Under the pieces are notes generated by a model. It made no database searches and was not told where the DNA came from. It saw only the letters and a program-made list of their open reading frames with translations. Shown one piece after another: positions 53,641 through 62,982 of a DNA stretch of 64,000 nt. Both the position numbers and the translations under genes were made by a program. Origin of the DNA: JACVCJ01 sp052437175 (GTDB lineage: Bacteria; Bacteroidota; Bacteroidia; CAIKAF01); the NCBI GenBank assembly GCA_052437175.1, contig JBQVOK010000005.1, forward strand, positions 1 to 64,000, in the 5' to 3' direction. The stretch's first letter is position 1; each line of letters starts with the position of its first letter.

Positions 53641-54924
53641 ATGAAGTATATCCGATTCTCGACCGTAATTTCCATGCTGGTGCTGGTGTTTGCCGGCTGC
53701 CGCGATAAGTGCAGTGTGGAAACGATCTACGACGCCAACGTGCCCGTATACCTCTCTTACGAGGAACTGCGCAAACCCCTTACGCTCTCTGCTTCGCAGG
53801 TGCTGGAGAAACCATCTAAGTTCTGGCGTACCGAAAACCACCTTTTCGTCAGCGACCTGAACAAAGGCATACACATCTATAACATCAGCAACCCGGCTGC
53901 CCCCCAGGAACTGGTTTTTGTAAATGTTCCCGGTGTGGTTGACGTAGCCGTGAAAGGCAATTACCTGCTGGCCGACAGCTATACCGACCTGCTGGTGATC
54001 GATATCTCTAATCCCTCTTCGCCTTCGGAAGTAAAACGACTGACCGACGTATTTGAATACAATCCCTTTAAAGTAGAGGCTAAAACGGGTTATCCCGTAG
54101 TGGCACCCGATAAGGCCAAAGGTGTGGTTATCGGCTGGAACATTGAAAAAGTGAAAGACGAACAGGCCTGTACACCCGGAGGCAATACGGTTTTTTACGA
54201 AATGGACGATATGGTCAATTTCGGCGGTGGGTCCCTGGCTTCGGGCGGCGGCGGCGGCCCGGCTACCTATTCGGGTGGTGGTTCCCTGGCAGCTTTTGCC
54301 GTGCGCGGAGATTTCCTGTACAGCGTGAGTCCCAGCAGCCTCAGCGCCTATTCCCTGGCCGATCCGTCCAACCCTTCCAAAGTGTCGGAACAACAGGTGG
54401 GTATGAGTATCGAAACCATTGTGGCCTATGAGCGTTTCCTGTTCATCGGCAGCCAGAACGGCGTATTTATTTACAGCCTGCAGAATGCTTCTACCCCCAC
54501 ATTTGTAAGCCAGTTTACCCATGCCACAGCCTGTGACCCGGTAGTGGTAAGCGAAGATATTGCCTACGTGACCCTGCGCGACGGTACACCCTGCCAGAAC
54601 GGAAGCAACCAGCTGGATGTGCTGAACGTGAACCAGGTGCAGAATCCCACGCTCATCCGTACCTACCCGATGGTAAACCCGCACGGACTGGGCATCGAAG
54701 GTAATATACTGGCCATCTGCGAAGGTACGCACGGCGTAAAGGTGTTCAATGCGGCCGATCCGGCCAACCTGCTGTACATACAGGAACTTACCGGTATCAG
54801 TGTAAAAGATGTGATCATGTATAACGGCGTGGCCATGTTCATCGGCGATAACGGAATTTACCTGTATACCTACAACCAGTCGGGTAATTTCCAGGCGGCC
54901 GGGGTCATTGCCATTGTAGGATAA
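53641..54924 (+). CDS. LVIVD-repeat beta-propeller lipoprotein
   Basis: 427 residues with a lipobox (LVLVFAGC, Cys near 20). The body carries LVIVD-type repeats of about 45 residues in a propeller: for example FVSDLNKGIHIYNISNPAAP, LVIDISNPSSPSEV and VFNAADPANLLYI. A Gly/Ser-rich insert is at about residues 195-215. Surface-exposed or periplasmic; partner unknown. The next lipoprotein gene starts 19 bases after the stop. Confidence 0.85.
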   Translation: MKYIRFSTVISMLVLVFAGCRDKCSVETIYDANVPVYLSYEELRKPLTLSASQVLEKPSKFWRTENHLFVSDLNKGIHIYNISNPAAPQELVFVNVPGVVDVAVKGNYLLADSYTDLLVIDISNPSSPSEVKRLTDVFEYNPFKVEAKTGYPVVAPDKAKGVVIGWNIEKVKDEQACTPGGNTVFYEMDDMVNFGGGSLASGGGGGPATYSGGGSLAAFAVRGDFLYSVSPSSLSAYSLADPSNPSKVSEQQVGMSIETIVAYERFLFIGSQNGVFIYSLQNASTPTFVSQFTHATACDPVVVSEDIAYVTLRDGTPCQNGSNQLDVLNVNQVQNPTLIRTYPMVNPHGLGIEGNILAICEGTHGVKVFNAADPANLLYIQELTGISVKDVIMYNGVAMFIGDNGIYLYTYNQSGNFQAAGVIAIVG

Positions 54925-54943
54925 ACGATATAAAAACAGCAAT

Positions 54944-55363
54944 ATGAACAAAGCAGCCGCATACATCATCGTGTTTGTACTGGCCGGACTTTTCTCCTGC
55001 CGCAGCAAAGACAAGGCCTGCATAGAGCCGGCCATGGTGGTACCCTGTAAGGAAGACCCGTCCATGACCAATATTCGTATACGCAACGTAAGCGATTACA
55101 ATTTCTGTAATGTAATGCTGAATCCGGGCTCCTATACCGCGTATTACGGCCCGGTTAAAAAGAACGACATTACCTGTTATCAGCCGTTTTCTGAGGCTTA
55201 TGCCATGTCCAGTATTACGCTGTTCATAAACGAAAAGAAATTTATCCTGCAGGTGATCGACTACGTGGACGCCATACCGCTGGAGAAAGGAAAATACACC
55301 GTTTCGGTGAACGTGACCAATTTTGATAAAGGTGAGCTGCAGCTGCAGACCACCCCCGACTGA
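54944..55363 (+). CDS. Small lipoprotein following the LVIVD gene
   Basis: 139 residues with a lipobox (LAGLFSC, Cys near 19). The mature part is beta-rich (IRIRNVSDYNFCNVMLNPG) with five further Cys residues. Probably co-transcribed with the LVIVD lipoprotein; the two may form a surface complex, which is only an inference. No family recognised. Confidence 0.65.
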   Translation: MNKAAAYIIVFVLAGLFSCRSKDKACIEPAMVVPCKEDPSMTNIRIRNVSDYNFCNVMLNPGSYTAYYGPVKKNDITCYQPFSEAYAMSSITLFINEKKFILQVIDYVDAIPLEKGKYTVSVNVTNFDKGELQLQTTPD

Positions 55364-55394
55364 GTATGAAAAAGTAACGATTCATAAACAGAAG

Positions 55395-55452
55395 ACCGTA
55401 AAACCCCGCAAGGGTATAGGCGCCTGATAAAGCGGGGTTTTTACGGTTTTTT
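55395..55452 (+). terminator. Long-stem terminator after the small lipoprotein gene
   Basis: ACCGTAAAACCCCGC and GCGGGGTTTTTACGGT form a 15-16-bp stem, and the loop holds an 8-bp palindrome (AGGCGCCT, 55418-55425). A T-run follows. Confidence 0.8.
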
Positions 55453-55490
55453 GAAAGATTTTGGAGGTTTGGTTTTTTATTTCACAAATA

Positions 55491-55526
55491 AAAAAGGCTG
55501 TCTCGCTATAAGCGGGGCAGCCTTTT
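55491..55526 (-). terminator. Terminator after the cyclophilin gene
   Basis: AAAAAGGCTGTCTCGC and GCGGGGCAGCCTTTT pair across a TATAA loop; the minus strand ends in a T-run. Confidence 0.75.
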
Positions 55527-55549
55527 CATTTTTAGTATATCCTGCCGGA

Positions 55550-56314
55550 TTACTTTTTCTTCTCTTTCTCTTTTTTAGCGGCTTTGTCGTCTGCTGCTGC
55601 AGCGGGTTTATAGCCGTATTCTTTTTCGAGTTCTTTTTTGCTTACCTGGATCACTTTGGCCGTGATGCGGATATCTTCCTCGGGTTTATCGCCGGGGCGG
55701 GTCTTTACGGCGGCGATCTTATCCACCACGTCCAGGCCTTTGATCACTTCGCCGAAAATGGTGTATTCACCGTCGAGCCAGGGCGTACCGCCGATGGTAC
55801 GGTAGGCTTCCTTCATCTCATCGGGCATTTTATAGGAGGGGTTGCGTGCCTGGCGCTGTTTTTCGGCCATCATCAGTTCCTGGTCGTTCAGTTTTTTACC
55901 CTGTACAATGTAGAACTGCGAGCCGCTGGACGCTTTTGAGGGGTTTACGGCATCGCCCATACGCGCGGCCGCCAGTACGCCTTTGCGGTGGTACAGGTTG
56001 GGCTGTATCTCGGCATCAATGGTGTAGCCGGGGCCGCCCTGACCGGCCAGGTGCGCCTTGTCGGCAGTTTTGGTATTGGGGTCGCCGCCCTGGATCATAA
56101 AGGCACTGATCACCCGGTGAAACGTGGTGCTGTCATAAAAACCCTCGCCGGCCAGTTTCAGGAAATTGGCCTTGTGTTTGGGCGTTTCGTCATACAGGTA
56201 TACATACATATTACCGTACGAAGTAGAGATCTCCACGATCTGGGTCTTGTTTTTCTGGGCGTCGGCATCGGCCAGTACGCCTGCTAAAGCTATGGTCATA
56301 ATTATTTTTTTCAT
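55550..56314 (-). CDS. Cyclophilin-type peptidyl-prolyl isomerase, exported
   Basis: 254 residues from the ATG at 56314 (the longer frame starts at a TTG). A signal peptide ends near DADAQ. The cyclophilin fold spans about 30-215: YDSTTFHRVISAFMIQGGD carries the catalytic Arg and the FMIQGGD hallmark, and SGSQFYIV follows. A charged Lys-rich tail (KKEKEKKK) ends the protein. Folds prolyl bonds in secreted proteins, presumably in the periplasm. Confidence 0.92.
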   Translation of the reverse strand: MKKIIMTIALAGVLADADAQKNKTQIVEISTSYGNMYVYLYDETPKHKANFLKLAGEGFYDSTTFHRVISAFMIQGGDPNTKTADKAHLAGQGGPGYTIDAEIQPNLYHRKGVLAAARMGDAVNPSKASSGSQFYIVQGKKLNDQELMMAEKQRQARNPSYKMPDEMKEAYRTIGGTPWLDGEYTIFGEVIKGLDVVDKIAAVKTRPGDKPEEDIRITAKVIQVSKKELEKEYGYKPAAAADDKAAKKEKEKKK

Positions 56315-56362
56315 CAAACGCGAAAGATAAAAGTGTCACAAGGTACAAAAAAGAGAAAATGC

Positions 56363-56755
56363 TCAGAGCTGAAGGGATCTTTTCAGGTTCTGCAGTTCGG
56401 CCCGTATGTTCTCGAGGCGCTGTACCAGCTGTTGTTTACGCTTCCATTCCTGTTCGGATTCTTCCAGGAATTTTTTGGCTCCGTCCAGGGTATATCCCTG
56501 CACTTTTACCAGCTGATGGATACGGCGAAGATATTCCAGGTCGTTCCGGGTAAAAAAACGATTGCCTTTTTTGTTGCGAACGGGTTTCAGGGCGTCGAAC
56601 TCATTTTCCCAGTAGCGTATGAGTGAGACGTTTACGCCGAGCATTTCTGCAACTTCTCCTATGGGATAATAGACTTTCAGGTGATCTTCGTTTACTTCTT
56701 TATATGGCACAGAGGGGGTTGTTTTATTCGACGAATGTACGAAATTATTAGACAT
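56363..56755 (-). CDS. MerR family transcriptional regulator
   Basis: 130 residues from the ATG at 56755. The winged helix-turn-helix covers about residues 27-95 (YYPIGEVAEMLGVNVSLIRYWENEF, then GNRFFTRNDLEYLRRI), and a coiled coil (100-128) would dimerise it. No Cys effector site is present, so it is unlike metal sensors. Common next to essential genes in Bacteroidota. Divergent from the T9SS cargo gene at 56840. Confidence 0.9.
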   Translation of the reverse strand: MSNNFVHSSNKTTPSVPYKEVNEDHLKVYYPIGEVAEMLGVNVSLIRYWENEFDALKPVRNKKGNRFFTRNDLEYLRRIHQLVKVQGYTLDGAKKFLEESEQEWKRKQQLVQRLENIRAELQNLKRSLQL

Positions 56756-56806
56756 CTGCAATTCAACTTCTACATATTTTGATGGTTAGGCTTGGAAATA
56801 AAGTTA

Positions 56807-56814
56807 TATCTTTG
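56807..56814 (+). promoter_or_regulatory. -7 promoter box for the T9SS cargo gene
   Basis: TATCTTTG, exact TAnnTTTG, 25 bases before the ATG at 56840. Confidence 0.5.
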
Positions 56815-56839
56815 GAGTTACAAGTTTTTAAAAATTATC

Positions 56840-58015
56840 ATGAAAAGACTATTACCTTTCATTTTAGCCTTTGGTACAGGTACACTTCTTAACGCCCAGA
56901 TCACCATCGGAGTAAACGACTTTGCGTCTCCCGGAGATGAGGTTTACATGGGTACGGACAATCTTCCCCCTACCAACCTCCCTCTCGGTACTCCCGGAAC
57001 CAACAAGTCATGGGATTTTACCACGCTGGAAACACGCTCCCTGGATACGATCTCTTTCGTAAACCCGGCCACGCTGCCTAACGGAGCACAGTTCCCCACA
57101 TCCAATATTGCACAGGTTCAGGGCAGCACCATCATTTACCTGAACAAGCAGAGCAACTCGGTAAGCGCCGTAGGAACAGAGCTGATCTTCAGTGGTTTCC
57201 CTATTGCCGTAAACTTTAACCCGGGCTATACCGTACTGCCTTTCCCGACCAATTACCTCGATAACTTCGGTGGTAACTACCAGTTTGAGCAGAAGGTATT
57301 TATCGGTATCGATACTACCGTAACCGTGCCGCTGATGGGTAATATCCAGGTGAAGGTGGATTCTGTGTGGATCAAACGTCAGTCGGACATCGACGCCAAT
57401 GTGGATGCCTGGGGTAACCTGACCACAGACCTGGCCGTGGTGGCCGCCCTGCGTGCCAAAGTGGTACAGGAGAACGTAGATACCACCTATGCCTATTTCG
57501 GTAACCCGATCGTAGTGCCCGGCTTTATCAATATTACACAGGGCTGGAACCTGATCGACCAGCAGTTTGCACAGACCATTGCGCTGTTCTCGCCTGAACT
57601 GGCCGGCGCCCTGGGCAATGCTACCGGTATGGACACCATTACTACCTACGAATTCTTTGCCAATAACTACGACTACCGTTTCGCCAGCATCGAAGTGGAC
57701 GAAGCCAGCAACCAGCCTACCAATGCCCAGTTTATCTCTAACGAGTCGCTGCTGGTGGGTATGGAACAGTTCGAAAGCATGCCCGATCTGAAAGTATACC
57801 CGAACCCCACTGCCGATGAGATCCGTTTCTCACAGCAGATCCCGGCCGGTACCGTATACAAGATCTTCGATATGAAAGGTACGCTGATCGAAGCCAAAAC
57901 CGTTAACTCGAACGTACTTTCGCTGCAGAACCTGAGCAGCGGTTCTTATGCGATCATGCTTTACCACAACGATGGTAAACTGATGGCCATGGAAAAAGTA
58001 GTGGTTCGCAAATAA
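56840..58015 (+). CDS. Secreted protein with T9SS type A sorting domain
   Basis: 391 residues from the ATG at 56840 (MKRLLPFILAFGTGTLLNAQ signal). The body is a beta-rich domain of about 290 residues without a named family. The C-terminal ~75 residues are the type A sorting signal: LKVYPNPTADEIRFSQ, then YKIFDMKGTLI and LSSGSYAIMLYHNDGK, ending in KVVVRK. It should be exported through the T9SS encoded at 32516-38447 and anchored or released at the surface. Confidence 0.9.
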   Translation: MKRLLPFILAFGTGTLLNAQITIGVNDFASPGDEVYMGTDNLPPTNLPLGTPGTNKSWDFTTLETRSLDTISFVNPATLPNGAQFPTSNIAQVQGSTIIYLNKQSNSVSAVGTELIFSGFPIAVNFNPGYTVLPFPTNYLDNFGGNYQFEQKVFIGIDTTVTVPLMGNIQVKVDSVWIKRQSDIDANVDAWGNLTTDLAVVAALRAKVVQENVDTTYAYFGNPIVVPGFINITQGWNLIDQQFAQTIALFSPELAGALGNATGMDTITTYEFFANNYDYRFASIEVDEASNQPTNAQFISNESLLVGMEQFESMPDLKVYPNPTADEIRFSQQIPAGTVYKIFDMKGTLIEAKTVNSNVLSLQNLSSGSYAIMLYHNDGKLMAMEKVVVRK

Positions 58016-58037
58016 GCCTCACTGTTTATTAGATAGA

Positions 58038-58069
58038 AAGGCCTTTTCCAGCGGGAGAAGGCCTTTTTT
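58038..58069 (+). terminator. Terminator after the T9SS cargo gene
   Basis: AAGGCCTTTTCC and GGAGAAGGCCTT pair around a short loop and are followed by seven T bases. It is also positioned to serve the convergent gene that ends at 58069. Confidence 0.8.
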
Positions 58070-58413
58070 TATTCCGGCAGGCGGTAGGCTGCAAAGTCGG
58101 CTTCTTCTTTCACAAAACGAGGGTCGAGCTGCAGCAGGCGGTCGGCTTCGTGCAGGCAGTCCTGCTGCTCGTCGCCCAGGATAAAGACAAGGTCGTAGGG
58201 ATCTTTCGAAAGGGTAAATGTACCCATACGGCTGTGCACGGTAAAAAGCAGTTCGTTCAGCAGGACCAGTTCCGTTTTAATCACTTCGGGCTGCAAGGGC
58301 GCCAGTACGTCGAACAGTGTTTCCATAAAGGCCTCGAAGCCGCCTTCGGCATAAAACTCCAGCAGCAGCGTATCGCCGCCGTAAACAGGTCTGAAAAGAT
58401 AGGTGTATGGCAT
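58069..58413 (-). CDS. Small protein of unknown function
   Basis: 114 residues, acidic, no signal peptide. Mixed alpha/beta with a long central segment (VIKTELVLLNELLFTVHSR). Begins 3 bases after the AlkZ-like gene ends, so the two are likely co-translated. No family recognised. Confidence 0.55.
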   Translation of the reverse strand: MPYTYLFRPVYGGDTLLLEFYAEGGFEAFMETLFDVLAPLQPEVIKTELVLLNELLFTVHSRMGTFTLSKDPYDLVFILGDEQQDCLHEADRLLQLDPRFVKEEADFAAYRLPE

Positions 58414-58416
58414 AAT

Positions 58417-59475
58417 TCAGGAATGTAAAAAGGTATGATAAGCCTTTTCTGCGGCCTGCAGCAGGCTTTTTTTCAGGTTGTACTTTGAGGCAAAGAAATG
58501 ATAGTCCATTTCGGTATGCGTCTTTTTGCGCGTACGTGTCCAGGTGCCGTGGGCCTGTCCTTTGTGCAGGATAAGCGGCCGGAAGAGGCCGTTCTCCGTG
58601 ATCACCGCGCGGGTATGGGCTTCGGGCAGGACCAGTGCACGCTTCTTATACGCGATCAGGTATTCGTCAAAAGCTGGTAACAGCAGTGTATCTGCCGCTG
58701 TGTTTGTTGCATACGGAGCGCTCTCCGTAAAGAAATAGCTTTCGTTCCCGAACGGCACTTCGTGTAGTTGCTTCTGTACCGATCGCAGGCCTTTGCGGGC
58801 TTCGGTAAGGGGTAGGCCGGACCACCAGCTGAAATCGGCCAGGGTAGCCGGACCGTGACTGCTGAAATAGCGCAGGCAGAGCCGTGCCAGGGCTTCTTCG
58901 CGGCTGAGGGGTGTTTGTGCCGGCACCCGTTGTTCCAGCAGGGCATAGGTGTTGTGCTTAGCGCGGGGAATACCGCTGCAGATCAGTCCGTCCAGTTCTG
59001 CCCGGAAGAACAGGTGCAAGAGGCGCAGTCCGCTCAGGGCAATGCCGTTCTGTTCCAGTTCCGGGGCCAGTTCTTCACGGGTCAGGTGCCGGCCGCCGGC
59101 GAGTGCATTGCCCAGGATATCGTTGCTTTTCCGAAAGGTGGCTTCGTCCAGTTCCAGTTTGCGCAGGGCAGAAGCAATTCCGCTGTTAATGTGCGGAGCG
59201 CTCAGTTGCAGCATCCAGCGGATATCGGCGGCGTGTACCAGGTGCCAGGTGGGGCGCAGTACGTGGGTACGCAGGATAAGGCCATCGTCCAGGGCCTGCT
59301 GTACAAGCGATTCTGTACTTCCGGGCAAACGTATGCCTACGGCCCAGAGCGCCATGTTGTAATCCTGGGCCTGTATGGCACCCATGTGGGCCACCACCTC
59401 GGCGGGCCCTGAAAAAACAGGAGCGTCGAGGGCCTGGTTGCGCAGCCGCAGCGCACATAGTTCAGAAGCAGTCAT
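58417..59475 (-). CDS. AlkZ-like winged-helix DNA glycosylase-family protein
   Basis: 352 residues of the HTH_42/AlkZ family. The catalytic-type QxQ motif is present as AIQAQDY near residues 33-39, followed by LRPTWHLVHAADIRWM typical of the family and SSHGPATLADFSWWSGL in the middle. Members excise bulky alkylated bases or crosslinks, although many homologues are untested. Likely cytosolic. Transcribed with the 114-residue gene downstream. Confidence 0.8.
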   Translation of the reverse strand: MTASELCALRLRNQALDAPVFSGPAEVVAHMGAIQAQDYNMALWAVGIRLPGSTESLVQQALDDGLILRTHVLRPTWHLVHAADIRWMLQLSAPHINSGIASALRKLELDEATFRKSNDILGNALAGGRHLTREELAPELEQNGIALSGLRLLHLFFRAELDGLICSGIPRAKHNTYALLEQRVPAQTPLSREEALARLCLRYFSSHGPATLADFSWWSGLPLTEARKGLRSVQKQLHEVPFGNESYFFTESAPYATNTAADTLLLPAFDEYLIAYKKRALVLPEAHTRAVITENGLFRPLILHKGQAHGTWTRTRKKTHTEMDYHFFASKYNLKKSLLQAAEKAYHTFLHS

Positions 59476-59592
59476 CAGCCCCGAAGGTACTAAATTCTGA
59501 AATGTATGTTAAAATGCCCGTTTTCATGGGTTTATACGGCCTCAGCGAACAGGAGAATGATGCTTTTGTAACATTGTTTGCCCGAAAACGTC

Positions 59593-59600
59593 TAACTTTG
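59593..59600 (+). promoter_or_regulatory. -7 promoter box for the mevalonate operon
   Basis: TAACTTTG, exact TAnnTTTG, 21 bases before the HMG-CoA reductase ATG. A TTG at 59574-59576 lies 16 bases upstream as a possible -33 element. This supports the start at 59622 over the longer frame. Confidence 0.55.
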
Positions 59601-59621
59601 CGTTTTAAAAACCGCACATTC

Positions 59622-60977
59622 ATGACGGATACAAATGATATAAGCCGCATTGCCAACGGGTTTTCGAAGTTGAGCAAGGCTGAAAAACTGAAGGCTACGG
59701 CCTCTATTTTTCCGGATGCAGCCCGGGTGGAAGCAGAAATGAACTCCTTTAACCATCCCGATGCCGCCAAGCAGAAAATTTTTGATGAATTCTCCGAGAA
59801 TACCATCACCAACTATTATTTCCCCTACGGTGTGGTGCCCAATGTGATCATTAACGGCAAAAGTTACATGATGCCCATGGTGATCGAAGAGAGCAGCGTA
59901 GTGGCGGCCGCTTCCAAAAGCGCCAAATTCTGGAGTACCCGCGGCGGATTTCATGCCGAGATCGTGGATACCCGCAAGCTGGGCCAGGTACATTTTATCT
60001 GGAACGGCGATAAGCAAAAGCTGATCGATGCGTTCCCGGCCCTGAAGGCCGAACTCATGGAGCAGACCCAGCATATTACCGCCAATATGCAAAAGCGCGG
60101 CGGCGGTATACTGGACGTAGAACTGGTGGACATGACCGCTTATGAGCCCGGTTATTACCAGCTGAAGGCCTCTTTTGAGACCTGCGACAGCATGGGCGCC
60201 AACTTCATCAATTCCTGCCTGGAAGAGTTTGCTTCTATCCTGCGCAATTTCTGCGAAGACCGCGAAGATTTCAGTGGCAGCGAAAAACAGGCAGACGTGA
60301 TCATGAGTATCCTGAGCAATTACACGCCCGACTGCCTGGTGCGCGTGTGGGTAGAATGCCCCATCGAAGAGCTGGGTACGTTCGAGGACGGTAAGATCAG
60401 TGCCGACGAATTTGCCCGAAAGTTTGCCATGGCCGTGAAAGTGGCTACGGTGGATACGTACCGCGCCACCACGCATAACAAAGGCATCTACAACGGTATC
60501 GACTCGCTGGTGCTGGCCACCGGTAACGATTTCCGTGCGGTGGAAGCGGCCGGGCACACCTATGCTTCGCGCAGCGGGAAATATTCGTCACTCACCTATA
60601 TCGATCTCAGTAACAATACGTTTAAATACGTGCTGGAAGTGCCTATGGCCCTGGGTGTAGTAGGCGGTTTAACGGCCCTGCACCCCATGGCGCGCCGTTC
60701 CATCGAAATGTTAGGCAATCCCGATGCCCGCGAGCTGATGATGATCGCGGCCACCGCCGGTCTGGCCAATAACTTCGGTGCCCTGCACTCGCTTACCACC
60801 AGCGGCATTCAGAAAGGACACATGAAAATGCACCTGCTGAACATCCTGAACCATTTTGAGGCCAGCGAGACCGAAAAAGTGGACGCCGTAGAGTATTTTA
60901 AGCATAATAAAGTGTCATTCAATTCGGTACGCAGCTTCCTGATCGCCTACCGCGAAAATATTCTAAACCACGGATAG
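59622..60977 (+). CDS. HMG-CoA reductase, class II (degradative type)
   Basis: Reduces HMG-CoA to mevalonate; in this operon it is expected to act in synthesis despite the class name. The ATG at 59622 gives 451 residues. Segments of class II reductases: SENTITNYYFPYGVVPN (catalytic Glu region), PMVIEESSVVAAASKSAKFW, CDSMGANFIN, ATGNDFRAVEAAGH and the C-terminal HMKMHLLNI (catalytic His near the flap). The longer frame adds 40 residues across the promoter and is rejected. The next gene begins 3 bases after the stop. Confidence 0.93.
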   Translation: MTDTNDISRIANGFSKLSKAEKLKATASIFPDAARVEAEMNSFNHPDAAKQKIFDEFSENTITNYYFPYGVVPNVIINGKSYMMPMVIEESSVVAAASKSAKFWSTRGGFHAEIVDTRKLGQVHFIWNGDKQKLIDAFPALKAELMEQTQHITANMQKRGGGILDVELVDMTAYEPGYYQLKASFETCDSMGANFINSCLEEFASILRNFCEDREDFSGSEKQADVIMSILSNYTPDCLVRVWVECPIEELGTFEDGKISADEFARKFAMAVKVATVDTYRATTHNKGIYNGIDSLVLATGNDFRAVEAAGHTYASRSGKYSSLTYIDLSNNTFKYVLEVPMALGVVGGLTALHPMARRSIEMLGNPDARELMMIAATAGLANNFGALHSLTTSGIQKGHMKMHLLNILNHFEASETEKVDAVEYFKHNKVSFNSVRSFLIAYRENILNHG

Positions 60978-60980
60978 CTG

Positions 60981-61892
60981 ATGGAATACCGCGCCCACGG
61001 CAAATTTTTACTCAGCGGCGAATACATGGTGCTGAAAGGTGCCAAAGCCCTGGCCCTGCCCCTGAAATACGGGCAGCGCATGCAGGTAAGCGATATCGCC
61101 TACGAAGGCTGCCGCTGGTACAGTGCCGAAAAAGGCAATGCCTGGTTCGAGGCCACACTGGACAGCAGCCTGTGCGTTATAAGCACCAACCTGCCGGCCA
61201 TTGGCGACCGCCTGGACGGAATTATGGCTTCCATACTGCGTCAGCGGCCGGAGGCAGCAAATATGTTCCGGGGGAAAGAATTCCGTTTCGATACCGATTT
61301 TGACCGCGACTGGGGACTGGGCACCAGCAGCACCCTGCTGGCCCTGCTGGCAGAATATGCCGGAGCAGATCCCTACCGGCTGCTGGCCGATACCTTTGGC
61401 GGCAGCGGGTACGACCTGGCCTGTGCCATTGCTTCGGGGCCGCTGTTCTTTACCCGCCGGGAAGGAACGCCCCTGGTAGAACCCGCGCCTTTCGATCCGC
61501 CGTTCAAGGAACAGATCTTTTTCGTGTACCTGGGCAACAAGCAGAACAGTTCGGCCGAAGTCAAAAAATTCTTTAAAGAAGCCCGGATCAGCGATGCCGA
61601 TATACGGCGCATCAGCGAACTGGCAGAGGCTTTCTGCTCGGCGTCCACGCCCCGCGAACTGGCTGCCTTCATGAAGGAGCACGAACAGATCATGAGCCGT
61701 ATACTGCAGACACAGACCGTACAGGAAAAATACTTCCCCGATTTTGCCGGCGCCGTAAAAAGTATGGGCGCCTGGGGCGGAGATTTTGTAATGGTAGTGT
61801 CTGAAAATGAGGAGAAAGTGACCCGGAAATATTTTTTTGACAAGGGCTTTGTAACAATTTTGGGGTACTCAAACGTCTTATTGCGAGATTAA
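60981..61892 (+). CDS. GYDIA-type GHMP kinase, possible phosphomevalonate kinase
   Basis: 303 residues of the GHMP kinase superfamily. N-terminal motif GKFLLSGEYMVLKG (7-20), the ATP-binding GLGTSSTLLALLAE near 111-124 in place of P-x3-GLGSSAA, and the family signature GSGYDLACA near 139-147. In Bacteroidota this family lies in mevalonate operons where no standard phosphomevalonate kinase is found, as here. Acting as phosphomevalonate kinase is therefore inferred from context. Followed after 1 base by the decarboxylase. Confidence 0.85.
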   Translation: MEYRAHGKFLLSGEYMVLKGAKALALPLKYGQRMQVSDIAYEGCRWYSAEKGNAWFEATLDSSLCVISTNLPAIGDRLDGIMASILRQRPEAANMFRGKEFRFDTDFDRDWGLGTSSTLLALLAEYAGADPYRLLADTFGGSGYDLACAIASGPLFFTRREGTPLVEPAPFDPPFKEQIFFVYLGNKQNSSAEVKKFFKEARISDADIRRISELAEAFCSASTPRELAAFMKEHEQIMSRILQTQTVQEKYFPDFAGAVKSMGAWGGDFVMVVSENEEKVTRKYFFDKGFVTILGYSNVLLRD

Positions 61893-61893
61893 C

Positions 61894-62976
61894 ATGAACG
61901 CACAAACACAAACATACCCGGAAACACTTCCGGCTGAATTTGCAAACGGCCACACGGCATGGACCAGTCCGTCGAACATTGCCCTGGTTAAATACTGGGG
62001 AAAATACGATAACCAGATCCCTGCCAATCCCTCGATCAGTATTACGCTTTCGGCATGCCATACCAAAACGGAAATGGAATGGTCGGCAGCGGAGAACGGT
62101 CCCGAAGTAGAATTTTATTTCGAAGGAAAGGTCAACGAAGCGTTCGGTAACAAGATCAAAAAGTTCCTGGAGAGTCAGCTGCCCCAGCGTCCCTACCTGT
62201 CGGGCATGCGCTTCCGCCTGGAATCTGAAAATACATTCCCGCATTCAGCCGGTATTGCCTCTTCGGCAAGCGGCATGAGTGCATTCTGCATGTGCCTGGT
62301 AGAAATGGAGCGCCGTGTATTCGGCCTGCATACCGACGATGTTTCTTTTTACCGTGAAGCCAGCGTTCTTTCGCGCCTGGCCAGCGGCAGCGCCAGCCGT
62401 TCCGTATACGGCGGACTGGTAAGCTGGGGAGCCATCGATGCCCTGCCCGAAACATCGGACCTGTTTGCCAGCAAGTATGAAGGTAAGGTTCATCCCGATT
62501 TTCAGAACCTGCAGGATTCCATCATTATCTGCGACCGCGGCGAAAAGAGCGTAAGTTCACGTGCCGGCCACGGACTGATGAAGACCAATCCCTACGCCAC
62601 ACGCCGTTTTGAGCACGCCCGTGAGAACATGGACGCCCTGCTGCAGGCTATCGGCGAAGGCAATTTTAACCGCTTTGCCGAACTGGTAGAGAACGAAGCA
62701 CTCACCCTGCACGGCATGATGATGATGAGCTATCCCTGGTTCATCCTGATGAAGCCCAAAACCCTGGAACTGCTGGATATTATGAAACAGTACCGCGAAC
62801 AGCACGGAATACGCATGTGTTTTACGCTGGACGCCGGTCCGAACATACACCTGATCTACCCCGAAAGCGAGAAGGAGAAGGTACACACATTCCTGAATAA
62901 CGAAATAGCTAAACATTTACCCGAAAATTCCATTATCTTTGATAAAGAAGGGAATGGCCCGGTAAAACTGAAATAA
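61894..62976 (+). CDS. mvaD: Diphosphomevalonate decarboxylase
   Basis: Converts mevalonate diphosphate to isopentenyl diphosphate with ATP. 360 residues of the GHMP fold: the substrate segment SNIALVKYWGKYDNQIPANP near residues 26-45, SAGIASSASGMSAF near 119-132, the ASGSASRSVYGG catalytic loop near 163-174 and the TLDAGPNIHLI segment near 307-317. The order and spacing fit MvaD. Mevalonate kinase starts 6 bases later. Confidence 0.95.
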   Translation: MNAQTQTYPETLPAEFANGHTAWTSPSNIALVKYWGKYDNQIPANPSISITLSACHTKTEMEWSAAENGPEVEFYFEGKVNEAFGNKIKKFLESQLPQRPYLSGMRFRLESENTFPHSAGIASSASGMSAFCMCLVEMERRVFGLHTDDVSFYREASVLSRLASGSASRSVYGGLVSWGAIDALPETSDLFASKYEGKVHPDFQNLQDSIIICDRGEKSVSSRAGHGLMKTNPYATRRFEHARENMDALLQAIGEGNFNRFAELVENEALTLHGMMMMSYPWFILMKPKTLELLDIMKQYREQHGIRMCFTLDAGPNIHLIYPESEKEKVHTFLNNEIAKHLPENSIIFDKEGNGPVKLK

Positions 62977-62982
62977 CCCGAA

